Source: Oscillospiraceae bacterium (GTDB taxonomy: Bacteria > Bacillota > Clostridia > Oscillospirales > Oscillospiraceae). Taken from it: a stretch of 64,000 nucleotides of DNA. This document shows, one piece after another, positions 40,452 to 49,983 of this stretch. The stretch spans positions 1 to 64,000 of the forward strand of contig CACYHB010000008.1 of assembly GCA_902774015.1 (NCBI GenBank), in the 5' to 3' direction. Positions within the stretch are counted from its first letter, which is position 1; every line of letters starts with the position of its first letter. The notes beneath the pieces were generated by a model. That model was not told where the DNA came from and searched no databases. It worked only from the letters and a program-made list of their open reading frames with translations. Made by a program: the position numbers and the translations under genes.

Positions 40452-42005
40452 TTGGCGGATAATATTCTGGAAATGAGAGGGATCACCAAGGAATTTCCCG
40501 GCGTCAAGGCTCTGGACGACGTGAATTTTGCCGTGGAACGCGGCAGCATTCATGCGCTGGTCGGAGAAAACGGCGCCGGTAAATCCACGCTGATGAACGT
40601 GCTCAGCGGCTTGTATCCCTACGGAAGCTACAGCGGAGACATTGTGTACGAGGGAGAAGTATGCAAGTTCTCCAAGATCAAAGACAGCGAAGAAAAGGGC
40701 ATCGTCATCATCCATCAGGAGCTGGCGCTGGTTCCTTATATGTCCATCGGCGAGAACATGTTCCTGGGCAACGAGCGCGGCAGCCGCTTTGCCATCGACT
40801 GGGACAGGACTCACGCCGAAGCGACGAAATATCTGAAGATCGTCGGCCTGTCCGATTCCTCCAAGACGCTGATCAAGGACATCGGCGTCGGCAAGCAGCA
40901 GCTGGTGGAAATCGCCAAGGCGCTGGCGAAGAACGCCCGCCTGCTGATCTTGGACGAGCCCACCTCCTCTCTGAACGAGGCGGATTCCCAGGCCCTGCTG
41001 GACCTGCTGCTGGAGTTCAAGAAACAGGGGATGACCTCCATCATCATCTCGCATAAGATCAACGAGGTCTCCTATGTGGCGGACGACATCACTATCATCC
41101 GCGACGGCCACACCATTGAGACCCTGCACAAGGGCGTGGACGATTTCAGTGAAGACCGCATCATCCGCGGCATGGTCGGCCGCGAGCTGTCCGACCGTTT
41201 CCCCAAGCGGGTGAATCCGAAGATCGGGGACGTGGCCCTGGAGGTGGAGGACTGGAACGTCTACCACCCCCTCTATCCGGACAAGAAGGTGATCGACAAT
41301 GTCTCCTTCAAGATCCGCCGGGGCGAGGTCGTGGGCTTCTCCGGACTGATGGGCGCCGGACGCACGGAGCTGGCCATGTCGATCTTCGGCCGCAGCTACG
41401 GCACCAACATCACCGGCACCGTGAAGATCCACGGCCGGGAGGTCAAGCTCCATTCCCCGCGCCAGGCCATTGACGCGGGCCTTGCCTACGTCACCGAGGA
41501 CCGGAAGGGGAGCGGCCTGATCCTCTCGAATCCCATTTACATCAACACTACGCTTGCCAATCTGAAGGGTGTGACCAGAAGAGGCGTCATCAACCCGGAC
41601 AAGGAGCTGGCCGTAGCGGAGGAATACCGCAAAAAGCTCAATACCAAGACGCCCAGCGTCCAGCAGAACGTGGGCAACCTCTCCGGCGGCAACCAGCAGA
41701 AGGTGCTGCTTGCCAAGTGGATGTATGCCGACCCCGACATCCTGATCCTGGACGAGCCTACGCGCGGCATCGACGTGGGCGCAAAATATGAGATCTACTG
41801 CATCATCAACGATCTGGTGGCCGAGGGCAAGTCCGTCCTCATGATCTCTTCGGAGCTGCCCGAGGTCCTGGGCATGTGCGACAGGATCTATGTGCTCAAC
41901 GAGGGGCGCATCGTGGGTGAGTTCGCCCAGAAGGATGCCTCCCAGGAGAAGATCATGGCCCGCATCCTGTCCACCGATTTATCCAAAAAGGAGCAGAAGC
42001 AATGA
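40452..42005 (+). CDS. Sugar ABC transporter ATP-binding protein (XylG/MglA type)
   Basis: 517 residues with two ATPase domains. The first has Walker [10 protein letters not shown], Walker [12 protein letters not shown] and switch His; the second has [10 protein letters not shown], signature LSGGNQQK and [12 protein letters not shown]. Specific to sugar importers of the CUT2 class. TTG 40452 with GGAGGGG 7 bases upstream is the best start. Overlaps the permease gene by 4 bases. Confidence 0.93.
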   Translation: MADNILEMRGITKEFPGVKALDDVNFAVERGSIHALVGENGAGKSTLMNVLSGLYPYGSYSGDIVYEGEVCKFSKIKDSEEKGIVIIHQELALVPYMSIGENMFLGNERGSRFAIDWDRTHAEATKYLKIVGLSDSSKTLIKDIGVGKQQLVEIAKALAKNARLLILDEPTSSLNEADSQALLDLLLEFKKQGMTSIIISHKINEVSYVADDITIIRDGHTIETLHKGVDDFSEDRIIRGMVGRELSDRFPKRVNPKIGDVALEVEDWNVYHPLYPDKKVIDNVSFKIRRGEVVGFSGLMGAGRTELAMSIFGRSYGTNITGTVKIHGREVKLHSPRQAIDAGLAYVTEDRKGSGLILSNPIYINTTLANLKGVTRRGVINPDKELAVAEEYRKKLNTKTPSVQQNVGNLSGGNQQKVLLAKWMYADPDILILDEPTRGIDVGAKYEIYCIINDLVAEGKSVLMISSELPEVLGMCDRIYVLNEGRIVGEFAQKDASQEKIMARILSTDLSKKEQKQ

Positions 42006-43180
42006 AGATAAAGACGAAGACGAAGATCCTGGACTTTGTCCAGAAATATACCATGATCATTGCGCTTGTCCTGGTGACGGCTTTCTTCGCCTGGCGCACC
42101 GGCGGCAAGATCCTCATGCCTCAGAACATCACCAATATCATCTCTCAGAACGCCTACGTCTTTGTGCTGGCCACCGGCATGCTGCTGTGCATCCTGACCG
42201 GCGGCAACATCGACCTCTCCGTGGGCTCCGTGGTCTGCTTCGTCGGCACCGTGGGCGCCGTGCTCATGCGCAGCGATCTGAACATGTGGCTGGCCGTGCT
42301 CATCATGCTCGTCGTCGGCCTCCTGATCGGCGCCTGGCAGGCCTTCTGGATCGCCTATGTGAAGGTCCCGCCCTTCATCACGACCCTGGCCGGCATGATG
42401 GTGTTCCGCGGCCTGTCCAACGTGGTGCTGCAGGGCAAGACCGTCTCCGTCACCAACGAGGCTTTCGTGCGCATCTTCGGCGGCGGCGCGAACTGCTACG
42501 TGCCCGACTTTTTCCACGGCGCGAACATCAATCTGTTCTGCCTCGTGGTGGGCGCTCTGGCCAGCCTTCTGTACCTCTTCTTCACCTTCCGCAACCGCGT
42601 GGTGCGCAAGAGAGCCGGGCTTGAGGTGGACTCCCTTCTCAAAACCGTGATCACTGCGGTGATCATCGTGGTCGTCGTCATGTTCTTCACGCTGCGTCTT
42701 GCCCAGTACAAGGGCCTGCCCACGGCGCTGATCTGGGTCGCCTCGGTCATCCTCATTTACACCTATGTGACCTCCAAGACCACGGTGGGCCGCTACCTCT
42801 ACGCCATCGGCGGCAATGAGACCGCCACCAAGCTCTCCGGCATCGACACGAGGAAGATCTACTTCTTCGCCTATGCCAACATGGGCCTGCTCGCCGGCCT
42901 CGCGGGCATCCTGACCATCGCCCGCCTGACCTCCGCTCAGCCCACCTACGGCCAGAACTACGAGATGGACGCCATCGGCTCCTGCTTCATCGGCGGCGCC
43001 TCCGCCTATGGCGGCGTAGGCACCGTGCCCGGCGTCATCATCGGCGCGCTGCTGATGGGCGTCATCAACATCGGCATGAGCATCATGGGCGTGGACGCCA
43101 ACTACCAGAAGGTGGTCAAGGGCCTCGTGCTGCTGGCTGCCGTCATCTTCGACGTGGTATCCAAGAAAAAGAACAGCTGA
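42002..43180 (+). CDS. Sugar ABC transporter permease (XylH type)
   Basis: 392 residues with about 10-12 TM helices. The BPD_transp_2 signatures are [57 protein letters not shown], and [20 protein letters not shown] with [16 protein letters not shown]. XylH-type members are longer than other CUT2 permeases, as here. Forms the membrane channel for the preceding ATPase. Ends just before a terminator. Confidence 0.93.
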   Translation: MKIKTKTKILDFVQKYTMIIALVLVTAFFAWRTGGKILMPQNITNIISQNAYVFVLATGMLLCILTGGNIDLSVGSVVCFVGTVGAVLMRSDLNMWLAVLIMLVVGLLIGAWQAFWIAYVKVPPFITTLAGMMVFRGLSNVVLQGKTVSVTNEAFVRIFGGGANCYVPDFFHGANINLFCLVVGALASLLYLFFTFRNRVVRKRAGLEVDSLLKTVITAVIIVVVVMFFTLRLAQYKGLPTALIWVASVILIYTYVTSKTTVGRYLYAIGGNETATKLSGIDTRKIYFFAYANMGLLAGLAGILTIARLTSAQPTYGQNYEMDAIGSCFIGGASAYGGVGTVPGVIIGALLMGVINIGMSIMGVDANYQKVVKGLVLLAAVIFDVVSKKKNS

Positions 43181-43195
43181 TCCCCCTTGCCGCAG

Positions 43196-43230
43196 AAAAA
43201 CGGACGGCCGAAATGCAGCCGTCCGTTTTT
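43196..43230 (+). terminator. Terminator of the sugar ABC operon
   Basis: AAAAACGGACGGC/GCCGTCCGTTTTT with a 9-base loop. Confidence 0.85.
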
Positions 43231-43263
43231 CGGGCAGGAGGGGAGAGCGGAGGAGCGCTTGCC

Positions 43264-43536
43264 ATGAAGGAACGGAGACAGAAGGGAACAGACAGCGGGA
43301 ATCGGGCCGTCAACATGGCCGCCCTGCGCGCCGCCGTGTCCCTGTATCTGATCTATCTGGGCGCAAGTCTGCTGCTGCCCGCACTCCGGGGGGAGAGTAC
43401 GCTGCCGTACGCGCTGAGCTGGCTTGCGGGCGCGGCTTTCCTCCTCGGCGGCGCAGCCTTCCTCGCATACTCCTGGCGTCAGTACAGAAAGGCGCGCAGC
43501 GCCGGGGAGAGCGAAGAAAAGAACTCAGGGACATAG
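43264..43536 (+). CDS. Small membrane protein of unknown function
   Basis: 90 residues from ATG 43264. Basic N-terminus MKERRQKGTDSGNR, two hydrophobic segments (about 20-40 and 48-68), and a charged C-terminus YRKARSAGESEEKNSGT. It converges on the YczE gene with a 12-base tail overlap. Ribosome-binding site GGAGGGG is somewhat distant. Weakly supported coding sequence. Confidence 0.45.
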   Translation: MKERRQKGTDSGNRAVNMAALRAAVSLYLIYLGASLLLPALRGESTLPYALSWLAGAAFLLGGAAFLAYSWRQYRKARSAGESEEKNSGT

Positions 43537-44181
43537 GGCGCGGATCAGGCGCTCGATCCAACGGCCGTTCACAGGCAGGAAAACGCCCGCCACAGGCCCC
43601 ACGAGAAACATACACACCAGCGTCCCCGCGCCGACGACGCCGCCCAGCAGAAAACCGAGCAGGGCGAAGAGCGCGTCGACGCAGACCCTCGTCCTGCTGA
43701 AGGGCCATCCCCGCTTTTCGCTGAGCACCAGGGCTACCAGGTCGTTGGGCCCCGTGCCCGCGTCGGAGCGGATCACGATGGTCATCCCGAAGGCGAGGAT
43801 CACACAGCCCGCCACCAGCAGACAGATCCGCACGGGGAGCCCGGCTCCGGCCAGCAAAGGCGAGAGAAGGGCGGAGAAAAAGTCGATGATCGGTCCGCCG
43901 AAGATCATGCAGAGCGCGGTCCCGATCTTGATATAGGAGCGATCTGCAAAGAGCAGGATCAGTATGATCAGCAGGCTCACGGCCACGTGGGTGCGCCCAT
44001 GGGTCAGAAAAGGCCAGCGCAGCGCTTTGTCCAGCGTGCGGAACAAGCCCTGCACGAAGACGTTGAAGGGGTCCGACCCCAGATCAGACAGCAGAAACAG
44101 GCTGACGCCCAGATGGGCGACCGTCAGCCCCAGCAACAGAACAGCGATCCGAAGAAGCCATTCCCGTAAGCTTCTTTTCAT
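43525..44181 (-). CDS. YczE-type integral membrane protein
   Basis: 218 residues, five to six TM helices. GVSLFLLSDLGSDPFNVFVQ at the N-terminus, GGPIIDFFSALLSPLLAGAG in the middle and MTIVIRSDAGTGPNDLVALV near residue 150 are family features of YczE/YyaS proteins (DUF6198). Function unknown; in Bacillus YczE affects secondary metabolite production by an unclear mechanism. The same reading frame runs much further upstream but that part is antisense to xylB. Divergent from xylB. Confidence 0.85.
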   Translation of the reverse strand: MKRSLREWLLRIAVLLLGLTVAHLGVSLFLLSDLGSDPFNVFVQGLFRTLDKALRWPFLTHGRTHVAVSLLIILILLFADRSYIKIGTALCMIFGGPIIDFFSALLSPLLAGAGLPVRICLLVAGCVILAFGMTIVIRSDAGTGPNDLVALVLSEKRGWPFSRTRVCVDALFALLGFLLGGVVGAGTLVCMFLVGPVAGVFLPVNGRWIERLIRALCP

Positions 44182-44212
44182 GATTAATCTTTCCTTTTCC
44201 TTATAATTCGTG

Positions 44213-44230
44213 TATGATACTTTTATCATA
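44213..44230. promoter_or_regulatory. Operator-like palindrome upstream of xylB
   Basis: TATGATA, CTTT, TATCATA: perfect 7-base arms in the AT-rich divergent interval of yczE and xylB. A possible repressor site for the catabolic operon. Confidence 0.4.
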
Positions 44231-44298
44231 TCAGATGCGCGTGCGCTGCACAAGCCGAAACGGCGGCATGCGCAGAAATCCGATGCAGAGGTGAGGCT

Positions 44299-45777
44299 AT
44301 GAAACTGTTTATCGGCATTGATCTCGGCACGTCGGCGGTTAAGCTGCTGCTGGTGGACGAGACGGGAGAGATCCGCAGAGAGGCCACGAGGGAGTATCCG
44401 CTCGCTTTCCCGCAGCCCGGCTGGTCCGAGCAGAAGCCGGAGGACTGGTGGGACGGCGTTGTGAGCGGCCTTCAGGAGCTGCTGGATGGCGTGGACCGTT
44501 CTCAGGTCTGCGGTATCGGCGCCGGCGGGCAGATGCACGGACTGGTGGCGCTGGACGCGCAGGACGCGGTCATCCGTCCGGCCATCCTCTGGAACGACGG
44601 CCGCACCGGCGAGGAGGTAGACTACCTCAACAACGTCGTCGGCCGCGAAAAGCTCTCGAAGCTGACGGCGAACATTGCTTTTGCTGGCTTCACCGCGCCG
44701 AAGCTCCTCTGGATGCGGAAAAACGAGCCGGAAAATTTTGCCCGCATCGAGAAGATCATGCTCCCCAAGGACTATATCAACTATAAGCTTACCGGTGTAC
44801 ACTGCTGTGATTATTCCGACGCCAGCGGCATGCTGCTGCTGGATGTGGAACACAAGCGCTGGTCGAAGGAGATGCTCGAGATCTGCGGCGTCTGTGAGCG
44901 GCAGATGCCGAAGCTTTTCGAGAGCTTTGAGGTTGTGGGCACCGTTTTGCCCGGGATCGCGGCCGCCCTCGGCCTGCCGGAAGGCGTGAAGGTCGTGGCC
45001 GGCGCCGGGGACAATGCGGCGGCCGCCGTGGGCACCGGCGTCGTCGGCGAGGGCGGCTGCAACCTGTCCCTCGGTACTTCCGGCACCCTGTTCATTTCCT
45101 CGAGGCGTTTTGGAGTGGATCCCAACAACGCCCTTCACGCCTTCGCCCATGCCGACGGCGGCTACCACCTGATGGGCTGCATGCTCTCGGCCGCAAGCTG
45201 CAACAAGTGGTTCTGCGAGGAGATCCTGAAAACCTCCGATTACCCCGCCGAGCAGGCGCCCATCACGAAGGAGAAGCTGGGCAGAAACCACGTGTTCTTC
45301 CTGCCCTACCTGATGGGTGAGCGCAGCCCCATCAATGACGTGGATGCCCGCGGCTGCTTTGTGGGCATGTCCATGGACTCGAGCCGCGCAGACCTCACCC
45401 AGGCGGTTTTGGAGGGCGTGGCCTTTGCCATCCGGGATTCGCTGGAGGTGGCGCGTTCCCTGGGACTCGACATTCCGCGCACGAAGCTCTGCGGCGGCGG
45501 CGCCAAATCCCCGCTCTGGCGCACGATTATCGCCAACGTCCTGGGCATCCCCCTGGAGATGGTCAAGACCGAGCAGGGTCCCGGCTACGGCGGCGCCATG
45601 CTGGCGATGGTGGGCTGCGGCCTGTTCGAGAGCGTGCAGGCGGCCAGCGACGCGCTGGTGGAGCTGGCATCCGTCACCGAACCCGATCCGGAACTGACGG
45701 CCCGCTACGAGCTGCAGTATCAGAAATTCCGTAAGATCTATCCGGCGATGAAGAGCATCTTCCCGGAGCTGCAATAA
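44299..45777 (+). CDS. xylB: Xylulokinase
   Basis: 492 residues of the FGGY kinase family. FIGIDLGTSAVKLLLVDETG (phosphate 1), QPGWSEQKPEDWWDG, GIGAGGQMHGLVALD, PAILWNDGRTGEEV (substrate Asp region), and the C-terminal ATP domain with GAGDNAAAAVGTG, NLSLGTSGTLF and LCGGGAKSPLWR. MHGLV and WND are typical of xylulokinases rather than glycerol or fuculose kinases. First gene of a three-gene catabolic operon with a fucose-isomerase-fold enzyme. Confidence 0.93.
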   Translation: MKLFIGIDLGTSAVKLLLVDETGEIRREATREYPLAFPQPGWSEQKPEDWWDGVVSGLQELLDGVDRSQVCGIGAGGQMHGLVALDAQDAVIRPAILWNDGRTGEEVDYLNNVVGREKLSKLTANIAFAGFTAPKLLWMRKNEPENFARIEKIMLPKDYINYKLTGVHCCDYSDASGMLLLDVEHKRWSKEMLEICGVCERQMPKLFESFEVVGTVLPGIAAALGLPEGVKVVAGAGDNAAAAVGTGVVGEGGCNLSLGTSGTLFISSRRFGVDPNNALHAFAHADGGYHLMGCMLSAASCNKWFCEEILKTSDYPAEQAPITKEKLGRNHVFFLPYLMGERSPINDVDARGCFVGMSMDSSRADLTQAVLEGVAFAIRDSLEVARSLGLDIPRTKLCGGGAKSPLWRTIIANVLGIPLEMVKTEQGPGYGGAMLAMVGCGLFESVQAASDALVELASVTEPDPELTARYELQYQKFRKIYPAMKSIFPELQ

Positions 45778-45789
45778 AGGAGGAAAGCG

Positions 45790-46425
45790 ATGCATATTTA
45801 CTCTGTTCATGACGCGGAGTTCAAGCCCTACGGCAAGGTCCTGGAGGGTTATGACACAGCGGAGCTGCTGCAGGCGATGGAGGCCATCCCCCATCCGGAG
45901 CAGGGCACGGCTTACCGGCCCGGCATCGAGAGCCTGGAGGCCTGCGCCATTTTCCCGGAGTTTCGGGACCGGGCCTACGGCGGCATGCCCATCCAGCTCG
46001 GTATGTGCTGGGGCCGCAACACGAAGCTCAACTGCCTGGAATATCACCGGGACAGCGAGCTGAACGTCGGCACCAAGGATTTCATCCTGCTTCTTGCAAA
46101 GGAGGACGAGATCGAGGAGGGCGTCCTGGACACGGCGAAGGTCAAGGCTTTCCGCGTGCCGGCCGGCGAGGTCGTGGAGGTCTATGCCACCACGCTGCAC
46201 TACGCCCCCTGCCACACCTGCCCTAACTGCGGCTTCCGCGTGGCGGTGGTGCTGCCTCTGGGCACCAATACGGACAAGCCCGCCATCGAGGCAAAGAACG
46301 AAGAAGACAAGTGGCTCTGGGCCTGCAACAAGTGGCTCCTGGCCCATCCCGATTCCCGTGAAGCCGGCAGAGGCGCCCACGTCGGCCTCGCCGGAGAAAA
46401 CATCGATATTGAAAATTTGCTGTAA
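45790..46425 (+). CDS. DUF4867 family protein
   Basis: 211 residues with cupin-like strands. HDAEFKPYGKVLEGYDTAEL at the N-terminus, PIQLGMCWGRNTKLNCLEYH in the middle, and TTLHYAPCHTCPNCGFRVAV with a CxxC pair near residue 140. Family members occur next to sugar kinases and isomerases; the exact activity is unknown, perhaps a mutarotase or lyase. AAAGGAGG upstream; located between xylB and the isomerase. Confidence 0.82.
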   Translation: MHIYSVHDAEFKPYGKVLEGYDTAELLQAMEAIPHPEQGTAYRPGIESLEACAIFPEFRDRAYGGMPIQLGMCWGRNTKLNCLEYHRDSELNVGTKDFILLLAKEDEIEEGVLDTAKVKAFRVPAGEVVEVYATTLHYAPCHTCPNCGFRVAVVLPLGTNTDKPAIEAKNEEDKWLWACNKWLLAHPDSREAGRGAHVGLAGENIDIENLL

Positions 46426-46441
46426 AAGGAGAAAACGAACT

Positions 46442-47917
46442 ATGCAGAACATCCCCGAAGTCAAGCTCGGCATCGTTGCCGTATCCCGCGACTGTTTCCC
46501 CATCGGCCTGTCCATCGCCCGCCGTGAAGCCATCGTCAAGACCTGCGGCGGCAACATTTACGAGTGCCCCGTCACCGTGGAAAACGAAAAGGACATGCTC
46601 AAGGCGGTTGACGACGTGAAGGCCGCCGGCTGCAACGCTCTGGTCGTCTTCCTCGGAAACTTCGGCCCCGAGACTCCCGAGACCCTGATCGCCAAGAACT
46701 TTGACGGTCCCTGCATGTTTGTGGCTGCCGCCGAGGGCGACGGCGACCTCATCAACGGCCGCGGCGACGCCTACTGCGGCATGCTCAACTGCTCCTACAA
46801 CCTGGGTATGCGTAAGCTCAAGGGCTACATCCCCGAATACCCGGTGGGGACCGCCGAGGACATCGGCCGGATGATCAAGGAGTTTTATCCCGTCGCCCGC
46901 GCTCTCATCGGCGTGCAGAATCTGAAGATCATCACCTTCGGCCCCCGTCCCCAGGACTTCTTCGCCTGCAACGCGCCCATCAAGGGCCTGTATGAGCTGG
47001 GCGTGGAGATCGAGGAGAACTCCGAGCTGGATCTGCTGGTGAGCTACAAGGCCCACGCCGGCGACAAGCGCATCCCCGAGGTCTGCGCCGATATGGCCGC
47101 CGAAATGGGCGAGGGCAAGTACTTCCCCGACCTGCTGGAGCGCATGGCGCAGTTCGAGCTGACGCTGCTCGACTGGGCGGAAGAGCACAAGGGCGCGCGC
47201 AAGTACGTGGCTTTTGCCGACAAGTGCTGGCCCGCCTTCCCCGAGCAGTTCGGCTTTGAGCCCTGCTTCGTCAACTCCCGTCTGGCCGCCCGCGGCATCC
47301 CCGTGAGCTGCGAGGTGGACATTTACGGCGCCCTCTCCGAGTACATCGGCTCCTGCATCACCGGCGACGCCGTGACGATCCTGGACATCAACAACTCCGT
47401 GCCCGCGCAGATGTGGGAGGAGCAGATCAAGGGCAAGTTCGACTACAGCCTGACCGACACCTTCATGGGCTTCCACTGCGGCAACACCCCCAGCTGCAAG
47501 ATGTGCGCCGACCGCGCCGTCAAGTACCAGCTCATCCAGCACCGTCTGCTCGAGCCGGAAGGCTCCGAGCCTGATTTCACCCGCGGCACCCTCGAGGGCG
47601 ACATTGCGCCCGGTGAGATCACCTTCTATCGCCTCCAGTGCGACAGCGAGGGCAATCTCCGCTCCTACATCGCCGAGGGTGAGGTCCTTCCCGTGGCCAC
47701 CACCAGTTTCGGCGGCATCGGCGTGTTTGCGATCCATGAGATGGGCCGTTTCTACCGCCATGTGCTGATCCAGAAGCGCTTCCCGCACCACGGCGCCGTG
47801 GCCTTCGGCCATCACGGCAAGGCCCTGTTTGAGGTCTTCAAGTTCCTGGGTGTGCAGGACATCGGCTGGAATCAGCCCAAGAGCCTGCCCTACCCCACGG
47901 AGAATCCCTGGGCCTGA
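46442..47917 (+). CDS. L-fucose/L-arabinose isomerase-fold sugar isomerase
   Basis: 491 residues. VKLGIVAVSRDCFPIGLSIA at the N-terminus, RPQDFFACNAPIKGLYELGV, CWPAFPEQFGFEPCFVNSRL, EVDIYGALSEYIGSCITGDA with metal-site Glu/Asp, and GFHCGNTPSC plus HHGAVAFGHHG supplying the His ligands. It belongs to the FucI/AraA-like superfamily (PF02952) but is not a canonical FucI (about 590 residues). Paired with xylulokinase it should yield a ketopentose for the kinase. AAAAGGAG precedes the ATG. Confidence 0.85.
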   Translation: MQNIPEVKLGIVAVSRDCFPIGLSIARREAIVKTCGGNIYECPVTVENEKDMLKAVDDVKAAGCNALVVFLGNFGPETPETLIAKNFDGPCMFVAAAEGDGDLINGRGDAYCGMLNCSYNLGMRKLKGYIPEYPVGTAEDIGRMIKEFYPVARALIGVQNLKIITFGPRPQDFFACNAPIKGLYELGVEIEENSELDLLVSYKAHAGDKRIPEVCADMAAEMGEGKYFPDLLERMAQFELTLLDWAEEHKGARKYVAFADKCWPAFPEQFGFEPCFVNSRLAARGIPVSCEVDIYGALSEYIGSCITGDAVTILDINNSVPAQMWEEQIKGKFDYSLTDTFMGFHCGNTPSCKMCADRAVKYQLIQHRLLEPEGSEPDFTRGTLEGDIAPGEITFYRLQCDSEGNLRSYIAEGEVLPVATTSFGGIGVFAIHEMGRFYRHVLIQKRFPHHGAVAFGHHGKALFEVFKFLGVQDIGWNQPKSLPYPTENPWA

Positions 47918-47934
47918 ATTGCCCCACAGCTCCT

Positions 47935-47964
47935 AAAGCCCGCGTCTTTTGACGCGGGCTTTTC
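47935..47964 (+). terminator. Terminator of the xylB operon
   Basis: AAAGCCCGCGTC/GACGCGGGCTTT with TTTT loop, then TTCC. Confidence 0.85.
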
Positions 47965-48050
47965 CAATGCACGCTGCAGGGGAAGAGCAGGAGCGTTTTT
48001 TACTGTTTTGTCAAATAACCGCTGCTTAAATGCCCTGGAATTGATCATTC

Positions 48051-48079
48051 TTGACAGAAAAACCGGCGGTGCTTATAAT
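48051..48079 (+). promoter_or_regulatory. Consensus sigma-70/A promoter
   Basis: TTGACA (48051-48056), 17-base spacer, TATAAT (48074-48079): both boxes match consensus exactly, so this should be a strong constitutive promoter for the flavin-reductase-like gene. Confidence 0.88.
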
Positions 48080-48130
48080 AGGAGCAGCGTAGCGTAATAG
48101 CGTAAGAAAACAGGAAAGTGAGGACACACT

Positions 48131-49069
48131 ATGAGCAGCTTCAAGGATCTCCGCATCGTTGACAACTTTTATCAGACCAGCTCCTATTTCCCCATGCCCA
48201 CCGTCATGATCTCCACCCTGGCCGAGGACGGCAGCACCTCCGTCGGCTCCTATTCCCTGTGCTTCCCCTATTATATCGCCGGCAAGGGCTACTATGCCAT
48301 GGTGCTGGAGGCGCGCAACTCCTCCAATACCGCGCAGCATCTGCTGGCAGGACGCAAGCAGGTGGCCATCAACTTCATGCCTGAGGGCAGGGGATACCAC
48401 AAGAAGATCGTCGCCCAGGGCTGGCCCGGCGATACCCCGGCCGAAAAGATGAAGGACTTCGGCTTCCATCTGGAAGACGGCCTCTGCATCAAGGAGGATC
48501 CCTCCACGCCGCGTCCCAAAGTGGTCACGGAGGCCTATCAGGTCATGGAGTGCACCTGGATGAGCGACCTGGAGAACGCCGAGGAGGACATCGGGCGCAA
48601 ACTGGAGGACGGCTGCTATCCGCCTCCGTACCGGAACTTCAACGGCATCACCACCCAGTACGGCGCGCACTTCATCCTGCGCATCGACAAGATGCTGATG
48701 AAGCCCAAGTATTATGACAATATCATCGACGGCGTCAAAGGGCGACTCTGGCCCAACGTGCTGATCTGCCACGGCTACCGGGACAGCAAGAACTTCTGGT
48801 TTGCCAGGACGCCGCGCCTCGTTCCCGAGCTGCTGCCCATCCGCAACGCCACGCTCTCCTCCGTGCGCTATGCGGCTGACCGTACCGATCCTGAAGTGCA
48901 CTTTACCGATGACGCGCTGGAGATGCTGCTGAATGTGCCGCGCATCTTCCTGCCCACGGTGCTCAAGGGCTGCGTGGCCTGGGCGAAGGAGCACGGCGTC
49001 AAGGAGATCACCGCCGTGGAGATGAAGATTATCAACGACAAACGCTCCAAGGAAAAAGGAAAGGGCTGA
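48131..49069 (+). CDS. Flavin-reductase-like FMN-binding split-barrel protein
   Basis: 312 residues. The N-terminal half has SSYFPMPTVMISTLAEDGST and VGSYSLCFPYYIAGKGYYAM, matching the opening strands of flavin-reductase-domain proteins, with NTAQHLLAGRKQVAINFMPE. The C-terminal part ends in EVHFTDDALEMLLNVPRIFL and a PCP-reductase-like helical end. Probably an FMN-dependent cytoplasmic oxidoreductase. Has its own consensus promoter. Specific reaction unknown. Confidence 0.65.
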   Translation: MSSFKDLRIVDNFYQTSSYFPMPTVMISTLAEDGSTSVGSYSLCFPYYIAGKGYYAMVLEARNSSNTAQHLLAGRKQVAINFMPEGRGYHKKIVAQGWPGDTPAEKMKDFGFHLEDGLCIKEDPSTPRPKVVTEAYQVMECTWMSDLENAEEDIGRKLEDGCYPPPYRNFNGITTQYGAHFILRIDKMLMKPKYYDNIIDGVKGRLWPNVLICHGYRDSKNFWFARTPRLVPELLPIRNATLSSVRYAADRTDPEVHFTDDALEMLLNVPRIFLPTVLKGCVAWAKEHGVKEITAVEMKIINDKRSKEKGKG

Positions 49070-49081
49070 AAAGGTGCGGCC

Positions 49082-49687
49082 ATGCAAGAGACAGTATTTA
49101 CCGTCCCGATGGCGCTGACCGATTTTATCCCCGTCTTCCTCTTCGGAATCAGCGCTGTGCTGCTGATCCGCGATCTGCGCAGCAAGATGGCGGCGGGCGT
49201 CTTCGCCTGCCTGAATCTCGGCGTCTGCCTCGGCTTCCTTGCAGGCTTCCTGAAGGCCCTCTATAAACTGCTGATTGCTGTCGGCATCGGCGAGTTCCCG
49301 CTGCTCAACACGCTGTTTCTGCCGCTGCAGTCCCTTGGCCTGCTGCTGACAGGGCTGAGCATCGTGCTGATGCTGGCGCTGCGCAGAAAAGCGGCTCTGG
49401 CGATGGCGCCGCTGACCCTGGGCTTCATCTCCATGATGGTCATCGGCCTCGGCGCCATGTGCGCGGGCCTGAGCGTGCTGGCGGTGAAGATGAAGAAAAA
49501 GGGGCTGATCGCGGTGTTCCTGTTCTGTTTCTTCTGCTATATGGCTATGGGCTATCTGGCCTCCCGGGAGGGCAATTCCACCGCCATGAACTGGATCGAG
49601 CAGGGCGTCAACAGCCTGGGACAGCTTCTGCTCCTCTGGGGCGTCTTGAGCCTGCACAAAGCGGGGCTGCGGGATTTCAAGCTCTGA
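49082..49687 (+). CDS. Hypothetical multi-helix membrane protein
   Basis: 201 residues, six hydrophobic segments (about 12-30, 38-56, 78-98, 105-130, 140-160, 178-194). There is little charge except RRKAAL and KMKKKG loops. No recognised family. Follows the flavin-reductase-like gene by 12 bases with AAGGTG, so the two may form a membrane redox unit. Inference only. Confidence 0.6.
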   Translation: MQETVFTVPMALTDFIPVFLFGISAVLLIRDLRSKMAAGVFACLNLGVCLGFLAGFLKALYKLLIAVGIGEFPLLNTLFLPLQSLGLLLTGLSIVLMLALRRKAALAMAPLTLGFISMMVIGLGAMCAGLSVLAVKMKKKGLIAVFLFCFFCYMAMGYLASREGNSTAMNWIEQGVNSLGQLLLLWGVLSLHKAGLRDFKL

Positions 49688-49728
49688 GCGCGCTCCCTGT
49701 ACTCCGCAGAATATCTGCAATGATCAGC

Positions 49729-49760
49729 GCACGCCGCCGGACTTCCGGCGGCGTGCTTTG
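49729..49760 (+). terminator. Terminator-like hairpin
   Basis: GCACGCCGCCGG/CCGGCGGCGTGC with loop ACTT, followed by TTTGCG; a weak T-run. Confidence 0.6.
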
Positions 49761-49808
49761 CGCGCAGAATCGAGGAATAAAAAAGAATCGGCTTTTGAAA
49801 AAAAGATG

Positions 49809-49837
49809 TTGACAAATCGCATGATCCCTGTTATTAT
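49809..49837 (+). promoter_or_regulatory. Promoter of tRNA-Ala
   Basis: TTGACA (49809-49814), 17 bases, TATTAT (49832-49837), 13 bases before the tRNA 5' end. Confidence 0.7.
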
Positions 49838-49850
49838 AATCAAGCGCCGT

Positions 49851-49926
<76 letters not shown>

Positions 49927-49928
49927 GA

Positions 49929-49962
49929 AAAGTCCTGAAATCGTAAGATTTCAGGACTTTTT
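49929..49962. terminator. Terminator of tRNA-Ala
   Basis: AAAGTCCTGAAATC/GATTTCAGGACTTT with loop GTAA, then TTCG. The 11-mer AAGTCCTGAAA within it recurs at 58697-58707, a possible trace of the element's other end. Confidence 0.75.
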
Positions 49963-49983
49963 CGTACTTTTTGAGCCCTGAAA

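Noticed and set aside
44182-46557. Upstream extension of the YczE reading frame
   Set aside because: The frame is open to 46557, but it is antisense to xylB and DUF4867 and a good start for YczE exists at 44181.
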